Shown here: one piece after another, positions 1 to 10,147 of the stretch
Layout: each line of letters opens with the position of its first letter
Position numbering within the stretch: the first letter of the stretch is position 1
DNA from: Methylophaga sp.
GTDB taxonomy: Bacteria; Pseudomonadota; Gammaproteobacteria; Nitrosococcales; Methylophagaceae
Reading direction: 5' to 3'
Assembly: GCA_002733715.2 (NCBI GenBank)
Contig: NVWQ02000053.1
Coordinates: 1-64,000 of the forward strand
DNA: 64,000 nt
Program-made: the position numbers and the translations under genes
The notes under the pieces: generated by a model
Databases searched by the model: none
Told to the model about the DNA's origin: nothing
The model's input: the letters and a program-made list of their open reading frames with translations, nothing else

Positions 1-332
1 CGTTGCAATGTTTGACAAGGACTAGTCATTGCCTTCACATTGCGCCTTGCTCTGACATTCGTGCTAAGCTCTGAAATATGCAATTCCAAGTAGTTTGGGT
101 ATATACCTTAATTTTATTTTGTAAAGTGCATTAAATTGTATTAAACTGCCAAACGCGTCACATTATGACAATTTAAGTGGCGTACTCTGCATAGAATTTG
201 AATCTATGTAAATCTGACAGATAAGAAGAAACGTCTTGATATGGTTTTTTTTAGCAGATCTTTGAAAGTGGTATTAATTTTGCAGTCTTGGTTGAATGAT
301 TCTGAACCATTTATAAAAAGTAATAATTAAAT

Positions 333-1640
333 ATGAAATTAAACACACATGGAATAATTGGTGGCCTGCTCTTTATGTTGCCTTTATTATCACACGCTGA
401 AACATTAGTCGAAGCAGTAGAGGCAGTGATTAGCACTAATCCAAATGTACTGGCTAGCATTAATGAACGTCAAGCCGTTGCTGAAGAGATTAAACAGGCA
501 AAAGCAGGCTATTTACCCACCGTTGATCTTGCCATCGGCACGGGGTGGGAAATGACAGATAGTCCAATCACGCGAGGAGAAGTTCATCTCAATCGTGATG
601 AAGCGAGCTTACAGCTTCGCCAAATGTTATTTGACGGAATGGAAACAAAAAATGAAGTACGGAGACAGACCGCTCGCACTGATTCTCGTGCCTACAATAT
701 AGCGGGTACGTCAGAAGATAAGGCATTAGAAGCTATTGAAGCCTACCTCAACGTATTGCGTAGGCAAAAGCTAGTAGATTTAGCTATTACTAATCTTGAA
801 GCACACGAACGTACACATGATCAGATTAATTTACGAAGTGAATATGGTGTTGGTCGAAAAGCAGATGAAGATCAAAGTAATGGTCGACTTGCTTTAGCAA
901 AAGCCAATTTAATTGCAGAGCAAAGCAACTTAATCGATGCAGAAACGACTTATTTGCGCGTTGTAGGTATTGTGGCTGAGGATTTGTCCGATCCTGATTT
1001 GCCAAGAAATTTGATACCGGAATCGTTGGATGAAGCTATCGCTCAGGCATTGGAAAATCATCCTATCCTTAAGTCAGCAATGGCTGATGTCGAGTCGAGC
1101 AATGCACAATATGACACAGCGAAATCATCCTTTTATCCGAAGGTGGATTTTGAATTAGGAACGACAGCAGGTAATGATTTAGATGGCATTTCAGGGACAA
1201 ATAAAGATATTACCGCGATGTTTCGGTTGCGTTATAACCTACTCAATGGTGGTCGGGATTCAGCTCGACGTGAAGAAACGGCCTATTTGATAAGTCAGGC
1301 AACAGAGATCCGCAATAATACACATCGTCAAGTTGAACAAAGCATGCGCTTATCATGGAATGCATTAAAAACGGTTGATATGCAAAGAGAATACTTTGAG
1401 ATACATGTAGAATCTAGTAAACGATCACGTGATGCATATCAGCAACAATTTAATCTTGGTCAGAGAACATTATTAGATTTATTAGATTCTGAAAATGAAG
1501 TGTTTGTAGCGGGCCAAGATTATGTGAACTCGCAATATGATGAGTTTATTGCATTATATAGAATTCTTAATAGCATGGGCGCTTTGCTGCCGAGTCTTAA
1601 TGTGGCATTGCCAGAAGGGAGCGCAATAGTCAGCAAATAA
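333..1640 (+). CDS. TolC-family outer membrane efflux / type I secretion protein
   Basis: 435 aa with signal peptide and TolC-like repeats (TLVEAVEAVISTNPNVLASINERQAVAEEIKQAKAGYLPTVDL; GQRTLLDLLDSENEVFVAGQDYVNSQYDE). Confidence 0.9.
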   Translation: MKLNTHGIIGGLLFMLPLLSHAETLVEAVEAVISTNPNVLASINERQAVAEEIKQAKAGYLPTVDLAIGTGWEMTDSPITRGEVHLNRDEASLQLRQMLFDGMETKNEVRRQTARTDSRAYNIAGTSEDKALEAIEAYLNVLRRQKLVDLAITNLEAHERTHDQINLRSEYGVGRKADEDQSNGRLALAKANLIAEQSNLIDAETTYLRVVGIVAEDLSDPDLPRNLIPESLDEAIAQALENHPILKSAMADVESSNAQYDTAKSSFYPKVDFELGTTAGNDLDGISGTNKDITAMFRLRYNLLNGGRDSARREETAYLISQATEIRNNTHRQVEQSMRLSWNALKTVDMQREYFEIHVESSKRSRDAYQQQFNLGQRTLLDLLDSENEVFVAGQDYVNSQYDEFIALYRILNSMGALLPSLNVALPEGSAIVSK

Positions 1641-1659
1641 ACATATATAGCAGTTAAAT

Positions 1660-1697
1660 AAAGCCACGGTAGACTTATTGAATAGCGTGGCTTTTTT
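1660..1697 (+). terminator. Rho-independent terminator after the TolC-family gene
   Basis: aaagccacg...cgtggctttttt stem followed by a T run. Confidence 0.75.
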
Positions 1698-1795
1698 GTG
1701 TCACAACTCCTTGGTAATGTAAGCTTTTTTTTCTTGTTTTACTGCTTGTCGTGATATCATTACACTTCACAAATAATAGGTCCTTAGAATAATAC

Positions 1796-2311
1796 ATGAG
1801 TAATCAATCATCATTTACATACGAAGAGCTTTTGCAATGTGGTCGTGGCGAGATGTTTGGCCCAGGCAATGCTCAATTACCCATGCCCAATATGCTAATG
1901 ATGGATCGCATTACACATATCTCAAATGAGGGTGGAAAATATGATAAAGGTGAAATTATTGCTGAGCTAGATATTAACCCTGATTTGTGGTTTTTTGGTT
2001 GCCACTTTCCGGGAGATCCTGTTATGCCAGGTTGTCTAGGTTTAGATGCCATGTGGCAATTAGTGGGTTTTCACCTTGCTTGGTTAGGTAACCCCGGCCA
2101 CGGTCGTGCGTTAGGATCAGGAGAGGTGAAGTTTTCAGGACAGGTTTTACCTACCGCAAAAATAATAACGTATAAAATTGATTTAAAACGCGTAATTGCG
2201 CGTAAATTAGTTTTAGCTATTGCTGATGGTACTGTGTCTGTTGATGGACGTGTGATCTATACTGCAAAAGATCTCCGAGTAGGTCTTTTTACTTCTACAG
2301 ATAATTTTTAG
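1796..2311 (+). CDS. fabA: 3-hydroxydecanoyl-ACP dehydratase/isomerase FabA
   Basis: 171 aa, FabA-like ([48 protein letters not shown]). Confidence 0.97.
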   Translation: MSNQSSFTYEELLQCGRGEMFGPGNAQLPMPNMLMMDRITHISNEGGKYDKGEIIAELDINPDLWFFGCHFPGDPVMPGCLGLDAMWQLVGFHLAWLGNPGHGRALGSGEVKFSGQVLPTAKIITYKIDLKRVIARKLVLAIADGTVSVDGRVIYTAKDLRVGLFTSTDNF

Positions 2312-2320
2312 GAAATAGTA

Positions 2321-3540
2321 ATGAAACGGGTTGTTGTTACAGGTTTAGGTATTACATCATGTTTAGGATTGGATGCCGAAACAGTTACAGAGTCGTTAAG
2401 ACTAGGTCGTTCAGGTATAAAATTTAAACAGGAATACGCTGACATGGGCTTTCGCAGTCATGTTGCAGGTAGTGTTGAGATTGATTTTAAAGAACATATT
2501 GATCGAAAAGTATTACGGTTTATGGGCGATGCTGCGGCTTATGCTTATATTTCAATGAAACAAGCTATTGCCGATGCTGGCTTGAGCGAAGAGCAGGTCT
2601 CTAATCCACGAACAGGGCTTGTAATGGGCTCCGGTGGTGCATCATCAAAAATCAAGTTGAAGCGGCTGATATTCTTCGTGAAAAAGGTATTCGTCGAGTT
2701 GGTCCTTATCGTGTTACTCAAGTTATGGGTAGTACAACATCGGCTTGTTTGGCAACACCCTTTAAAATAAAAGGCGTCAATTACTCGATGTCATCAGCAT
2801 GTGCAACCAGTGCACACTGTATTGGAAATGCAATGGAGCAGATTCAGTTAGGCAAACAAGATATTGTATTTGCTGGTGGTGGTGAAGAAGAGCATTGGAC
2901 GATGAGTTCATTGTTTGATGCCATGGGTGCATTATCGACAAAATACAATGACACACCAGATAAAGCATCACGCGCTTATGATGCTGATCGCGATGGTTTT
3001 GTTATCGCCGGTGGTGGTGGAGTACTAGTATTAGAAGAATATGAACATGCTAAAGCACGTGGTGCTAAAATTTATGCTGAGTTAACCGGTTATGGTGCAA
3101 CATCAGATGGCTATGACATGGTTGCACCATCAGGTGAAGGTGCAATTCGTTGCATGCAATTAGCAATGTCGACAGTTGACGCGCCAATTGATTACATTAA
3201 TGCCCATGGTACAAGTACACCAGTAGGTGATTTAGCTGAGCTAGGCGCCGTGAAAAAAGCATTTGGTGATAATCCTATTCCAGTAGTAGGTTCGACTAAA
3301 TCATTGTCAGGACACTCACTAGGTGGTGCTGGCGTGCAAGAAGCTATTTATTGTTTATTGATGATGAAAAATGACTTTATTGCTGCTTCTGCAAATATTG
3401 ATAATTTAGATCCGGAAGCTGAAGGCGTGCCAATTATCCGTGAGCGTAAAGACAATGCGGGATTGAAAACGGTTATGTCGAATAGTTTTGGTTTTGGTGG
3501 TACTAATGCCACATTAATTTTTGAGAAATTAGTGGATTAA
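2321..3540 (+). pseudogene. fabB: beta-ketoacyl-ACP synthase I FabB, interrupted by a one-base frameshift near 2647-2651
   Basis: N-terminal part in frame 2 (2321..2770: [16 protein letters not shown]...[12 protein letters not shown]) and C-terminal part in frame 1 (2725..3540: [32 protein letters not shown]...). Joining at an A5 run restores [42 protein letters not shown]. Confidence 0.9.
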
Positions 3541-3570
3541 TTTTAAGGCGTTCAAGTAATTTGGAAATAA

Positions 3571-3596
3571 AAAGACCGCCTATTGGCGGTCTTTTT
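3571..3596. terminator. Bidirectional terminator downstream of fabB
   Basis: aaagaccgcc tatt ggcggtctttttatt perfect stem with A/T tails. Confidence 0.85.
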
Positions 3597-3598
3597 AT

Positions 3599-3799
3599 TT
3601 ATAATAAATCATCATCGGTAACGGCACCGCGTTTCCCTGCAAGTGCTTCTTGAATCAGGCCGATAAGCTTGGCCTTTTTGTCAGCATCATCAAGATACTT
3701 TGAACTAAAGGTAATACCAAATTTACCAGCATATTGCTGCACCAGCATAATTAAAACTGTTTCATCTTCCACAAAGGTCTCCAAATAACATAAAATCAC
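3599..3799 (-). CDS. small hypothetical protein
   Basis: 66 aa ORF ending beside a bidirectional terminator; soluble charged C-terminus (DADKKAKLIGLIQEALAGKRGAVTDDDLL); start uncertain. Confidence 0.45.
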   Translation of the reverse strand: MILCYLETFVEDETVLIMLVQQYAGKFGITFSSKYLDDADKKAKLIGLIQEALAGKRGAVTDDDLL

Positions 3800-3847
3800 A
3801 TAACTACTCAGTTAAAAGTATCATTATAAAGCAATGCAAATAATCAG

Positions 3848-4618
3848 ATGAAATTACATTATCAAATTACGGGTACAGGACAAGCTTTAGTTATAATACA
3901 TGGCTTGTTTGGTTCATCAGATAATTGGCGGGGCTTAGCAAAACAATTAGCTAATCATGCGCAGGTTATTACGGTTGATTTGCGTAACCATGGTAAGTCC
4001 CCGCATAGTTCACAGCAGAATTATGACTTGATGGTTGAAGACTTAGTGGAATTATTTGATGACTTAAATTTAAATAAAGCTGATATTATTGGCCATTCTA
4101 TTGGCGGTAAAGTCGCAATGGCATTCGCGGCAGCGTATCCTGAGCGTCTTAATAAATTAGTGGTTGTTGATATATCACCGAGAGAATATGCTGGTGATAG
4201 CAGCCACATTGTAATATTCGAGGCCTTACTGGCGGTTGATTTATCGCTCTATTCAAAACGAAGTGAAGTGAATGAGGTACTTTCAGAGCTATTGCCTGAT
4301 AAATCGGTGAGACAATTTTTATTAATGAATATCTCGCAAGAGAATGGTCGCTTAATATGGCGAATAAATTTGCAAGCACTTTATAATAACTATGCTAATT
4401 TTGGGGCGGCTGTTGGCGAACAAATGAAAGTAGGTAATGTTACTTGTTTTATTCGTGGCGGGCGTTCTGGTTATATTCAAGCTAATGATGAACTATTAAT
4501 TGCGAAACAGTTTCCCCGATCAGAGATATTTACTATTGAACAAGCAGGCCATTGGGTTCATTCTGAAGCACCACAACAATTTCTAAGTAAAGTGAATAAT
4601 TTTCTAAATTATGATTAA
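3848..4618 (+). CDS. alpha/beta-fold hydrolase (YbfF-like esterase)
   Basis: HGLFGSSDNWRGLAKQLA..DLRNHGKSPH..GHSIGGKVAM..AGHWVHSEAP. Confidence 0.9.
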   Translation: MKLHYQITGTGQALVIIHGLFGSSDNWRGLAKQLANHAQVITVDLRNHGKSPHSSQQNYDLMVEDLVELFDDLNLNKADIIGHSIGGKVAMAFAAAYPERLNKLVVVDISPREYAGDSSHIVIFEALLAVDLSLYSKRSEVNEVLSELLPDKSVRQFLLMNISQENGRLIWRINLQALYNNYANFGAAVGEQMKVGNVTCFIRGGRSGYIQANDELLIAKQFPRSEIFTIEQAGHWVHSEAPQQFLSKVNNFLNYD

Positions 4619-4958
4619 GCCTCAAACTGTACAAAAGCTGCTTGATTTTCGCCGTGAACGTGATTGGGAACAATTTCACACACCTAAAGATCTTGCTATT
4701 TCATTATCAATTGAAGCCTCGGAGTTATTAGAGTGGTTTCAGTGGAGTGACAACGAGCAAATTACGCAAAAATTGAACTCAGAGAAGCGTGAAGCATTAG
4801 AAGATGAAGTGGCCGACGTAGTCGCTTACTTAACCTATCTTTGCCATGATTTAGATATTGATATCAATAAAGTGGTCGAGGCAAAAATTAACAAAAATGC
4901 AGTTAAATATCCTGTTGATAAAGTGAAAGGACGATCTGATAAATATAATGAGTATTAA
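4611..4958 (+). CDS. MazG-like nucleotide pyrophosphohydrolase
   Basis: RDWEQFHTPKDLAISLSIEASELLEWFQWSD...EDEVADVVAYLTYLCHDLDID. Confidence 0.9.
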   Translation: MIKPQTVQKLLDFRRERDWEQFHTPKDLAISLSIEASELLEWFQWSDNEQITQKLNSEKREALEDEVADVVAYLTYLCHDLDIDINKVVEAKINKNAVKYPVDKVKGRSDKYNEY

Positions 4959-5001
4959 ATCAGGTATTATATTAGCCTAAAATAAAGGTATCTCTAATTT
5001 T

Positions 5002-5859
5002 ATGAATGCAATCGTTTTTCTTATTCAGTGTTCAGATCAAAAGGGCTTAGTGGCCGGTATTACTAGCTTCTTTGCGCAGCGCCAATACAATATATTGCAT
5101 TGTCAGCAATATACTGATGTGCAAGATGGACAGTATTTTATGCGCATTAAGTTAGAAGATGATGGGCAATTGCAGCGGGATGATCTAGAACAACAATTTA
5201 CTGATTTTGCGAAAAAGTCAGGTTTAGAATGGTCGGTACGTTATTCTGATGTGCCATATCGAGTTGCATTATTAGTAACGCGAGCATCGCATTGTCCCTA
5301 TGATCTATTGTTACGCCAGCAAGAAGGTGAACTGAAATGTGATATTCCTTTAGTGATTGGTAATCACGATGATTTAGAAAATATGGCTAATCAGTTTAAG
5401 GTGCCGTTTTATCACTTGCCGATTAGCAAAGAAACCAAGCCGCAACAAGAAGCCCAAATCAATGAGCTATTAGAAAAAAATGATATTGATTTAGTAGTGA
5501 TGGCGCGCTATATGCAAATACTATCTGAAGACTTTGTGCAACGTCATGCTGGCCATGTGATTAATATTCATCACGGATTTTTGCCTGCATTTCAAGGTGC
5601 AAGACCCTACCACCAAGCGTATGCGCGGGGTGTGAAAATTATTGGTGCAACGGCACACTATGCTACCGCAGATTTGGATGAAGGGCCGATTATTGAACAA
5701 GATGTTCAGCGTGTCATGCATGATAACAGCCCTGAAGATTTAGTAATGATTGGTAAAGATATTGAGCGTTTAGTTTTAGCACGTGCTGTTAAGGCACATA
5801 TTGAACATCGTATTATTATTTCAGGCAGGAGAACGATTGTTTTTTCTGAAGGTGCTTAA
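5002..5859 (+). CDS. purU: formyltetrahydrofolate deformylase
   Basis: N-terminal ACT domain plus formyltransferase fold (VMARYMQILSEDFVQRHAGHVINIHHGFLPAFQGARPYHQAYARGVKIIGATAHYATADLDEGPIIEQDV). Confidence 0.95.
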   Translation: MNAIVFLIQCSDQKGLVAGITSFFAQRQYNILHCQQYTDVQDGQYFMRIKLEDDGQLQRDDLEQQFTDFAKKSGLEWSVRYSDVPYRVALLVTRASHCPYDLLLRQQEGELKCDIPLVIGNHDDLENMANQFKVPFYHLPISKETKPQQEAQINELLEKNDIDLVVMARYMQILSEDFVQRHAGHVINIHHGFLPAFQGARPYHQAYARGVKIIGATAHYATADLDEGPIIEQDVQRVMHDNSPEDLVMIGKDIERLVLARAVKAHIEHRIIISGRRTIVFSEGA

Positions 5860-5984
5860 ATTTTATAGGCGTAAGTTCACTCATTAATAAAGTCATTAAA
5901 ATAACGACTACTTCCTTGTTTGTATTTGTGGCATTAAATATGCTTTATTTTTTGCAGATAAACTACAAATAATAAGGGTGTTTA

Positions 5985-6836
5985 ATGAATTCAGCAGACA
6001 ATGCTTCGATTTCCCTGGAAGATGCTCTAAGGCAAATTATTAACCGTGGTGAAATTGATGTACCAATGCTGCCAGAAGTGGCGAATAGAGCGCTCTTACT
6101 AGCTCAGAGTCCTGAGTCGGATGCTACTGAAATGGCAAAACTAATTCAAAGTGATCAATCACTGGCAGGACATGTGATGCGTATTGCTAACTCTGTAGCT
6201 TATACACCTTTATCCAATTTAGTTTCACTGCAACAAGCTGTTGCTCGGCTTGGAATGACAATTATTAGTGAAATTGCATTAGCAGCAGCCATTGGTGCCA
6301 AGATGTTTAATACACCGGGTTATGAGGATTATGTTGCAGGTGTTTGGCAACATGCAATAGCAACATCGCTTTGGTCAAAAGAAGTTGCTCGTCATTGCCG
6401 GAGTAACGTAGAAGTGGCATTCCTTGCCGGTTTACTACACTCAATTGGCCGTCCAGCAGTGTTACAAACAATTTTAGATTTGGCAAATAAAAAGAATATT
6501 TCGTTGACGGCAGAAGAAGTTCATCAATTAGAAAATAGCTATTGCCAGCAGGTTAGTGAGGCCGTTGTTAATAAATGGCAGATGCCGGCGTTAGTTGTTG
6601 AGGCTGTTTGTGCTTACACCGATTACAATAGTGCCTTAACAGCAGGTGCTCAGGCTACACATGTTGTTGTTGGGTCGCGATTTGCCATGCAAATGCTGAC
6701 ACCAGAGAAGTTAGATAAAGAGACACTATTTGCTTTACCTGTGCTTGCAAAACTAAATCTGTATCAAGATGATGTAGAAAAAATATATGAACAAACCGAA
6801 TCGGTTAAAGTGAGATTGGAAGGGTTGTCGTCATGA
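5985..6836 (+). CDS. HDOD domain-containing protein
   Basis: LPEVANRALLLAQSPESDATEMAKLIQSDQSLAGHVMRIANSVAYTP...FLAGLLHSIGRP. Confidence 0.9.
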   Translation: MNSADNASISLEDALRQIINRGEIDVPMLPEVANRALLLAQSPESDATEMAKLIQSDQSLAGHVMRIANSVAYTPLSNLVSLQQAVARLGMTIISEIALAAAIGAKMFNTPGYEDYVAGVWQHAIATSLWSKEVARHCRSNVEVAFLAGLLHSIGRPAVLQTILDLANKKNISLTAEEVHQLENSYCQQVSEAVVNKWQMPALVVEAVCAYTDYNSALTAGAQATHVVVGSRFAMQMLTPEKLDKETLFALPVLAKLNLYQDDVEKIYEQTESVKVRLEGLSS

Positions 6837-8230
6837 GAAAAATACAAGCTAGCTATGATGTGATGGTGATAGGAAGTGGTCCAGCAGGGCAAAAAGCGGC
6901 AATTCAGGCTGCCAAGGCAGGACAAAGTGTTGCCATTATTGAGCGAGATAGCCTATTTGGTGGAGCATGTGTTCACCGAGGTACCATTCCTTCTAAAACA
7001 TTGCGCGAAAATGCATTAAGAGTAAAGCATATGCGCCAAAATGCCGCCTTAGCTGATTTTGAACTCAGTGAAGCGACAGAAATGGTTACTCTAATTGACC
7101 GTTTAGATGAAGTGCTTAAATCACATGATCGCTATATGCGGAAACAAATTGATCGCAATGGCATTGACCGAATTCATGGTCGAGCTAGTTTTATTGATAA
7201 TACAACAATAAAGATCACCAACGTTGATGGTACTACTATTGATGTTAGTGTCAAAAAAGTCATTATTGCTGTGGGCTCTTACCCTAGAAAACCAGAAAAT
7301 ATTCCTATCGATCACGAGAATATTTTTGATAGTGATTCGATGCTATCTATGCTGTATTTACCCTCGAGTTTAACGGTATTAGGTGGTGGGGTGATTGCCA
7401 GTGAATATGCCTCTATCTTTCAGGCATTAGGCGTTAAAGTAACGATGATTGATCGCTATCCCACGCCGCTTGGTTTTTTAGACAGTGATATGACCGATGT
7501 TTTCTTAAAAGCCTTTACCGCGATGGGCGGAACATGGATGGGAAATAAAAAGGTAGAAAAGGTGTATTGGGATGAGATCAATGAAGTAGTCACTGAATGT
7601 GAAGATGGCACGGTTGTGCGAAGCCAAAAGCTATTATGTGCCGCCGGTAGGCTAGCGAATGTCGATGGCCTGCAACTTGAAAATGCAGGTTTATCACTGA
7701 ATGACAAAGGTTTAGTCAGCGTTGATGATACCTTGTGTACTGAGGTTGAGAATATTTATGCTGCCGGTGATGTTATTGGTCCGCCTTCATTGGCATCCGC
7801 TTCGATGGAACAGGGAAGGCGCGCGGCTTGCAATGCATTAGGAATAGATATTGGAGGTATGAGTCAGTTAATTCCTGCAGGGATTTATTCTATTCCCGAA
7901 CTGTCATCAGTAGGGCTGACGGAAAAACAAGCACGCGAACAACATGATAAGATTATTATTGGTACTGCCAAGTTTGCTGAAGTTGCACGCGGCCAAATTT
8001 CGGGTAATACCGAAGGTATGTTAAAAATTATTGCTGATTCGCAAGGCAAGAAAATACTAGGCGTGATGTTGGTGGGCGAAGGCTCAACCGAAGTAGTACA
8101 TATTGGTCATATGGCAATGTTATGTGATGCGGAAGTTGATATCTTTGTTGAAAGCACATTTAACTTTCCAACATTAGCAGAAGCGTATAGGATAGCGGCA
8201 TTAGAAATATTGGCGAAACGCTCACAGTAA
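6833..8230 (+). CDS. sthA: soluble pyridine nucleotide transhydrogenase (Si-specific NAD(P)+ transhydrogenase)
   Basis: VIGSGPAGQKAAIQAAKAG...FGGACVHRGTIPSKTLRE...AAGDVIGPPSLASASMEQGRRAACNALG. Confidence 0.93.
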   Translation: MRKIQASYDVMVIGSGPAGQKAAIQAAKAGQSVAIIERDSLFGGACVHRGTIPSKTLRENALRVKHMRQNAALADFELSEATEMVTLIDRLDEVLKSHDRYMRKQIDRNGIDRIHGRASFIDNTTIKITNVDGTTIDVSVKKVIIAVGSYPRKPENIPIDHENIFDSDSMLSMLYLPSSLTVLGGGVIASEYASIFQALGVKVTMIDRYPTPLGFLDSDMTDVFLKAFTAMGGTWMGNKKVEKVYWDEINEVVTECEDGTVVRSQKLLCAAGRLANVDGLQLENAGLSLNDKGLVSVDDTLCTEVENIYAAGDVIGPPSLASASMEQGRRAACNALGIDIGGMSQLIPAGIYSIPELSSVGLTEKQAREQHDKIIIGTAKFAEVARGQISGNTEGMLKIIADSQGKKILGVMLVGEGSTEVVHIGHMAMLCDAEVDIFVESTFNFPTLAEAYRIAALEILAKRSQ

Positions 8231-8234
8231 AAAA

Positions 8235-8993
8235 ATGAAAATAATCATGATCACAGGTGCGACCTCGGGTTTTGGTGAAGCAACAGCCCGATTATTTGCT
8301 AAAAATGGTTGGAGATTGATTCTAACAGGGCGAAGAAAAGACCGTTTAGAGCGATTACAAAATGAGCTGGGTGGTGCAGATATCGTGCATTATTGTTGCT
8401 TTAATATTAGTGACCGCCAAGCTGTAGAAAATGCATTTCAATCTTTGCCAGAATCATTCTCCAATATTGATGTTTTACTTAATAATGCTGGCCTAGCTTT
8501 AGGCCTAGATCCTGCTGATGAGAGCAATCTCGATGATTGGGAGCAAATGGTTGACACCAATATCAAAGGTTTGATGTATTGCACACGAACCATGTTGCCA
8601 AAAATGAAACAACGTGGGCAGGGCTATATTATTAATATAGGTTCAGTTGCAGGAAATTGGCCTTATCCTGGTGGCAATGTATATTGCGCAACCAAGGCAT
8701 TTGTTCGCCAATTTTCATTAGCGATTAGAGCTGACTTATTAGGTTCAGGTATTAGAGTAACGAATATCGAACCGGGTAATGCAGAGACTGAATTCTCAAC
8801 AGTACGGTTTAATAATGATGAGCAACGGGCAGAGAATGTTTATCAAAATACGAAAGCTTTAACAGCGGATGATATTGCCGAGACAGTGTATTGGTTAGTA
8901 AACACACCCACACATGTGAATGTCACTACTATGGAAATTATGCCGACGGAACAATCGACGGGTGCATTAGCGGTATATCGCCGCGATAAATAA
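8235..8993 (+). CDS. SDR-family NAD(P)-dependent oxidoreductase (YdfG-like)
   Basis: ITGATSGFGEATARLFAKNGWRLILTGRR...NNAGLALG...YCATKAFVRQFS. Confidence 0.92.
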   Translation: MKIIMITGATSGFGEATARLFAKNGWRLILTGRRKDRLERLQNELGGADIVHYCCFNISDRQAVENAFQSLPESFSNIDVLLNNAGLALGLDPADESNLDDWEQMVDTNIKGLMYCTRTMLPKMKQRGQGYIINIGSVAGNWPYPGGNVYCATKAFVRQFSLAIRADLLGSGIRVTNIEPGNAETEFSTVRFNNDEQRAENVYQNTKALTADDIAETVYWLVNTPTHVNVTTMEIMPTEQSTGALAVYRRDK

Positions 8994-8995
8994 AA

Positions 8996-9337
8996 CTAAG
9001 AAAATATCCACGTTGTAGGATTAGGGTGTGCTTGTTGTGCATCTAAATATTTCATACCTTTAACCATACGAATAACTAGCCAAATTACAGTGAATAATAA
9101 AACGAAGTAACCGATAATCATCATCATTAACAATAGACCGATAAATGCATATAAAAATCCAATCCAAAAGGTACGGATTTGGAATTGATAATGGCTTTGC
9201 AGCCATTCTGGAGCATCATCTTTATTAATGTATGCCATGACTAAGCCAATAATACTGATAAAAGGGATCAGAATGCCTGCTAAGTAAAGAATGTAGATAA
9301 GTTTCGGTGTTGATGTGTTTACAGGTACTTCTGACAT
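8996..9337 (-). CDS. DUF4870-like small membrane protein
   Basis: 113 aa, several TM helices, WLQSHYQFQIRTFWIGF motif. Confidence 0.75.
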   Translation of the reverse strand: MSEVPVNTSTPKLIYILYLAGILIPFISIIGLVMAYINKDDAPEWLQSHYQFQIRTFWIGFLYAFIGLLLMMMIIGYFVLLFTVIWLVIRMVKGMKYLDAQQAHPNPTTWIFS

Positions 9338-9367
9338 GTTGAATCCTTTATGAATATTAGAAAAAAG

Positions 9368-10147
9368 CTACTCTACCAGAGTTTTCTCAGTTGTTCTATT
9401 GAACAATGGTTTTGTAATCAATACAATTGCCAATAAAGTCCATACGGTAATTGCACCTGTTGGTAAATCAAACAAAAGTGATGCCATTAGCCCTAGAAAA
9501 TAGCCGCTCAAGCCTACACTGTAGGCGAAAAAAAGTTTTTTTCTGGGAGCTGTAATATGTCGACTGGCAAGTGCAGGAAGAATAAGACTGGCAAATACTA
9601 GATAAATCCCTACTAATTGCACAGAGGCAGTCACCGCTAATGAGAACACGATATAAAATAACATCGGCTTTTGTTTGCAATCGACACTAAACCAAACAAT
9701 GAGTAATGGAACATAAAGTGCGGCTACCCACAGTAGTTGTTCATAGTCGACCCATAAAATTTGTCCCACGAGTAAATCATGCAATAATTCATCACTATTA
9801 GGTGCGTACCCCGCTAAAATTAACCCACCACTGGCTGCTAATACAAATAATAAACCGATCAAGGCTTCTAAACTACGGGCATGGTGTTTTTCTAAGCGAT
9901 GAATTAATGTTGCACCGGCAATCGCACTGAGTCCTGCAAAAAGTTGCACCTGCCATGTAGCTAGTTCACCACCAAATACTGTCGCCGTAATGACGCCTAA
10001 AGCGGCAATTTGTGCAATGGCAATATCGATAAAGATAATGCCACGTTTGAGCACTTCTTGCCCTAATGGTACATGTGTGGAAAGGACGAGTGCACCCGCC
10101 AAAAAGGCGGGTAGCAGTAGCGAAATATCAAAATCTCCCCAGATCAT
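9368..10147 (-). CDS. metal (Zn/Mn-type) ABC transporter permease, ZnuB-like
   Basis: polytopic permease, HVPLGQEVLKRGIIFIDIAIAQIAALGV...LVGIYLVFASLILPALA. Confidence 0.85.
   Translation of the reverse strand: MIWGDFDISLLLPAFLAGALVLSTHVPLGQEVLKRGIIFIDIAIAQIAALGVITATVFGGELATWQVQLFAGLSAIAGATLIHRLEKHHARSLEALIGLLFVLAASGGLILAGYAPNSDELLHDLLVGQILWVDYEQLLWVAALYVPLLIVWFSVDCKQKPMLFYIVFSLAVTASVQLVGIYLVFASLILPALASRHITAPRKKLFFAYSVGLSGYFLGLMASLLFDLPTGAITVWTLLAIVLITKPLFNRTTEKTLVE

Noticed and set aside
2642-2660. Programmed -1 ribosomal frameshifting in fabB
   Set aside because: No canonical X_XXY_YYZ heptamer (A_TCA_AAA in the zero frame) and FabB is not known to use recoding; a one-base indel in the A run is simpler. 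Retained only as a minor alternative.
2777-2971. 64-aa minus-strand ORF inside fabB
   Set aside because: Antisense to conserved FabB active-site region; no coding features.
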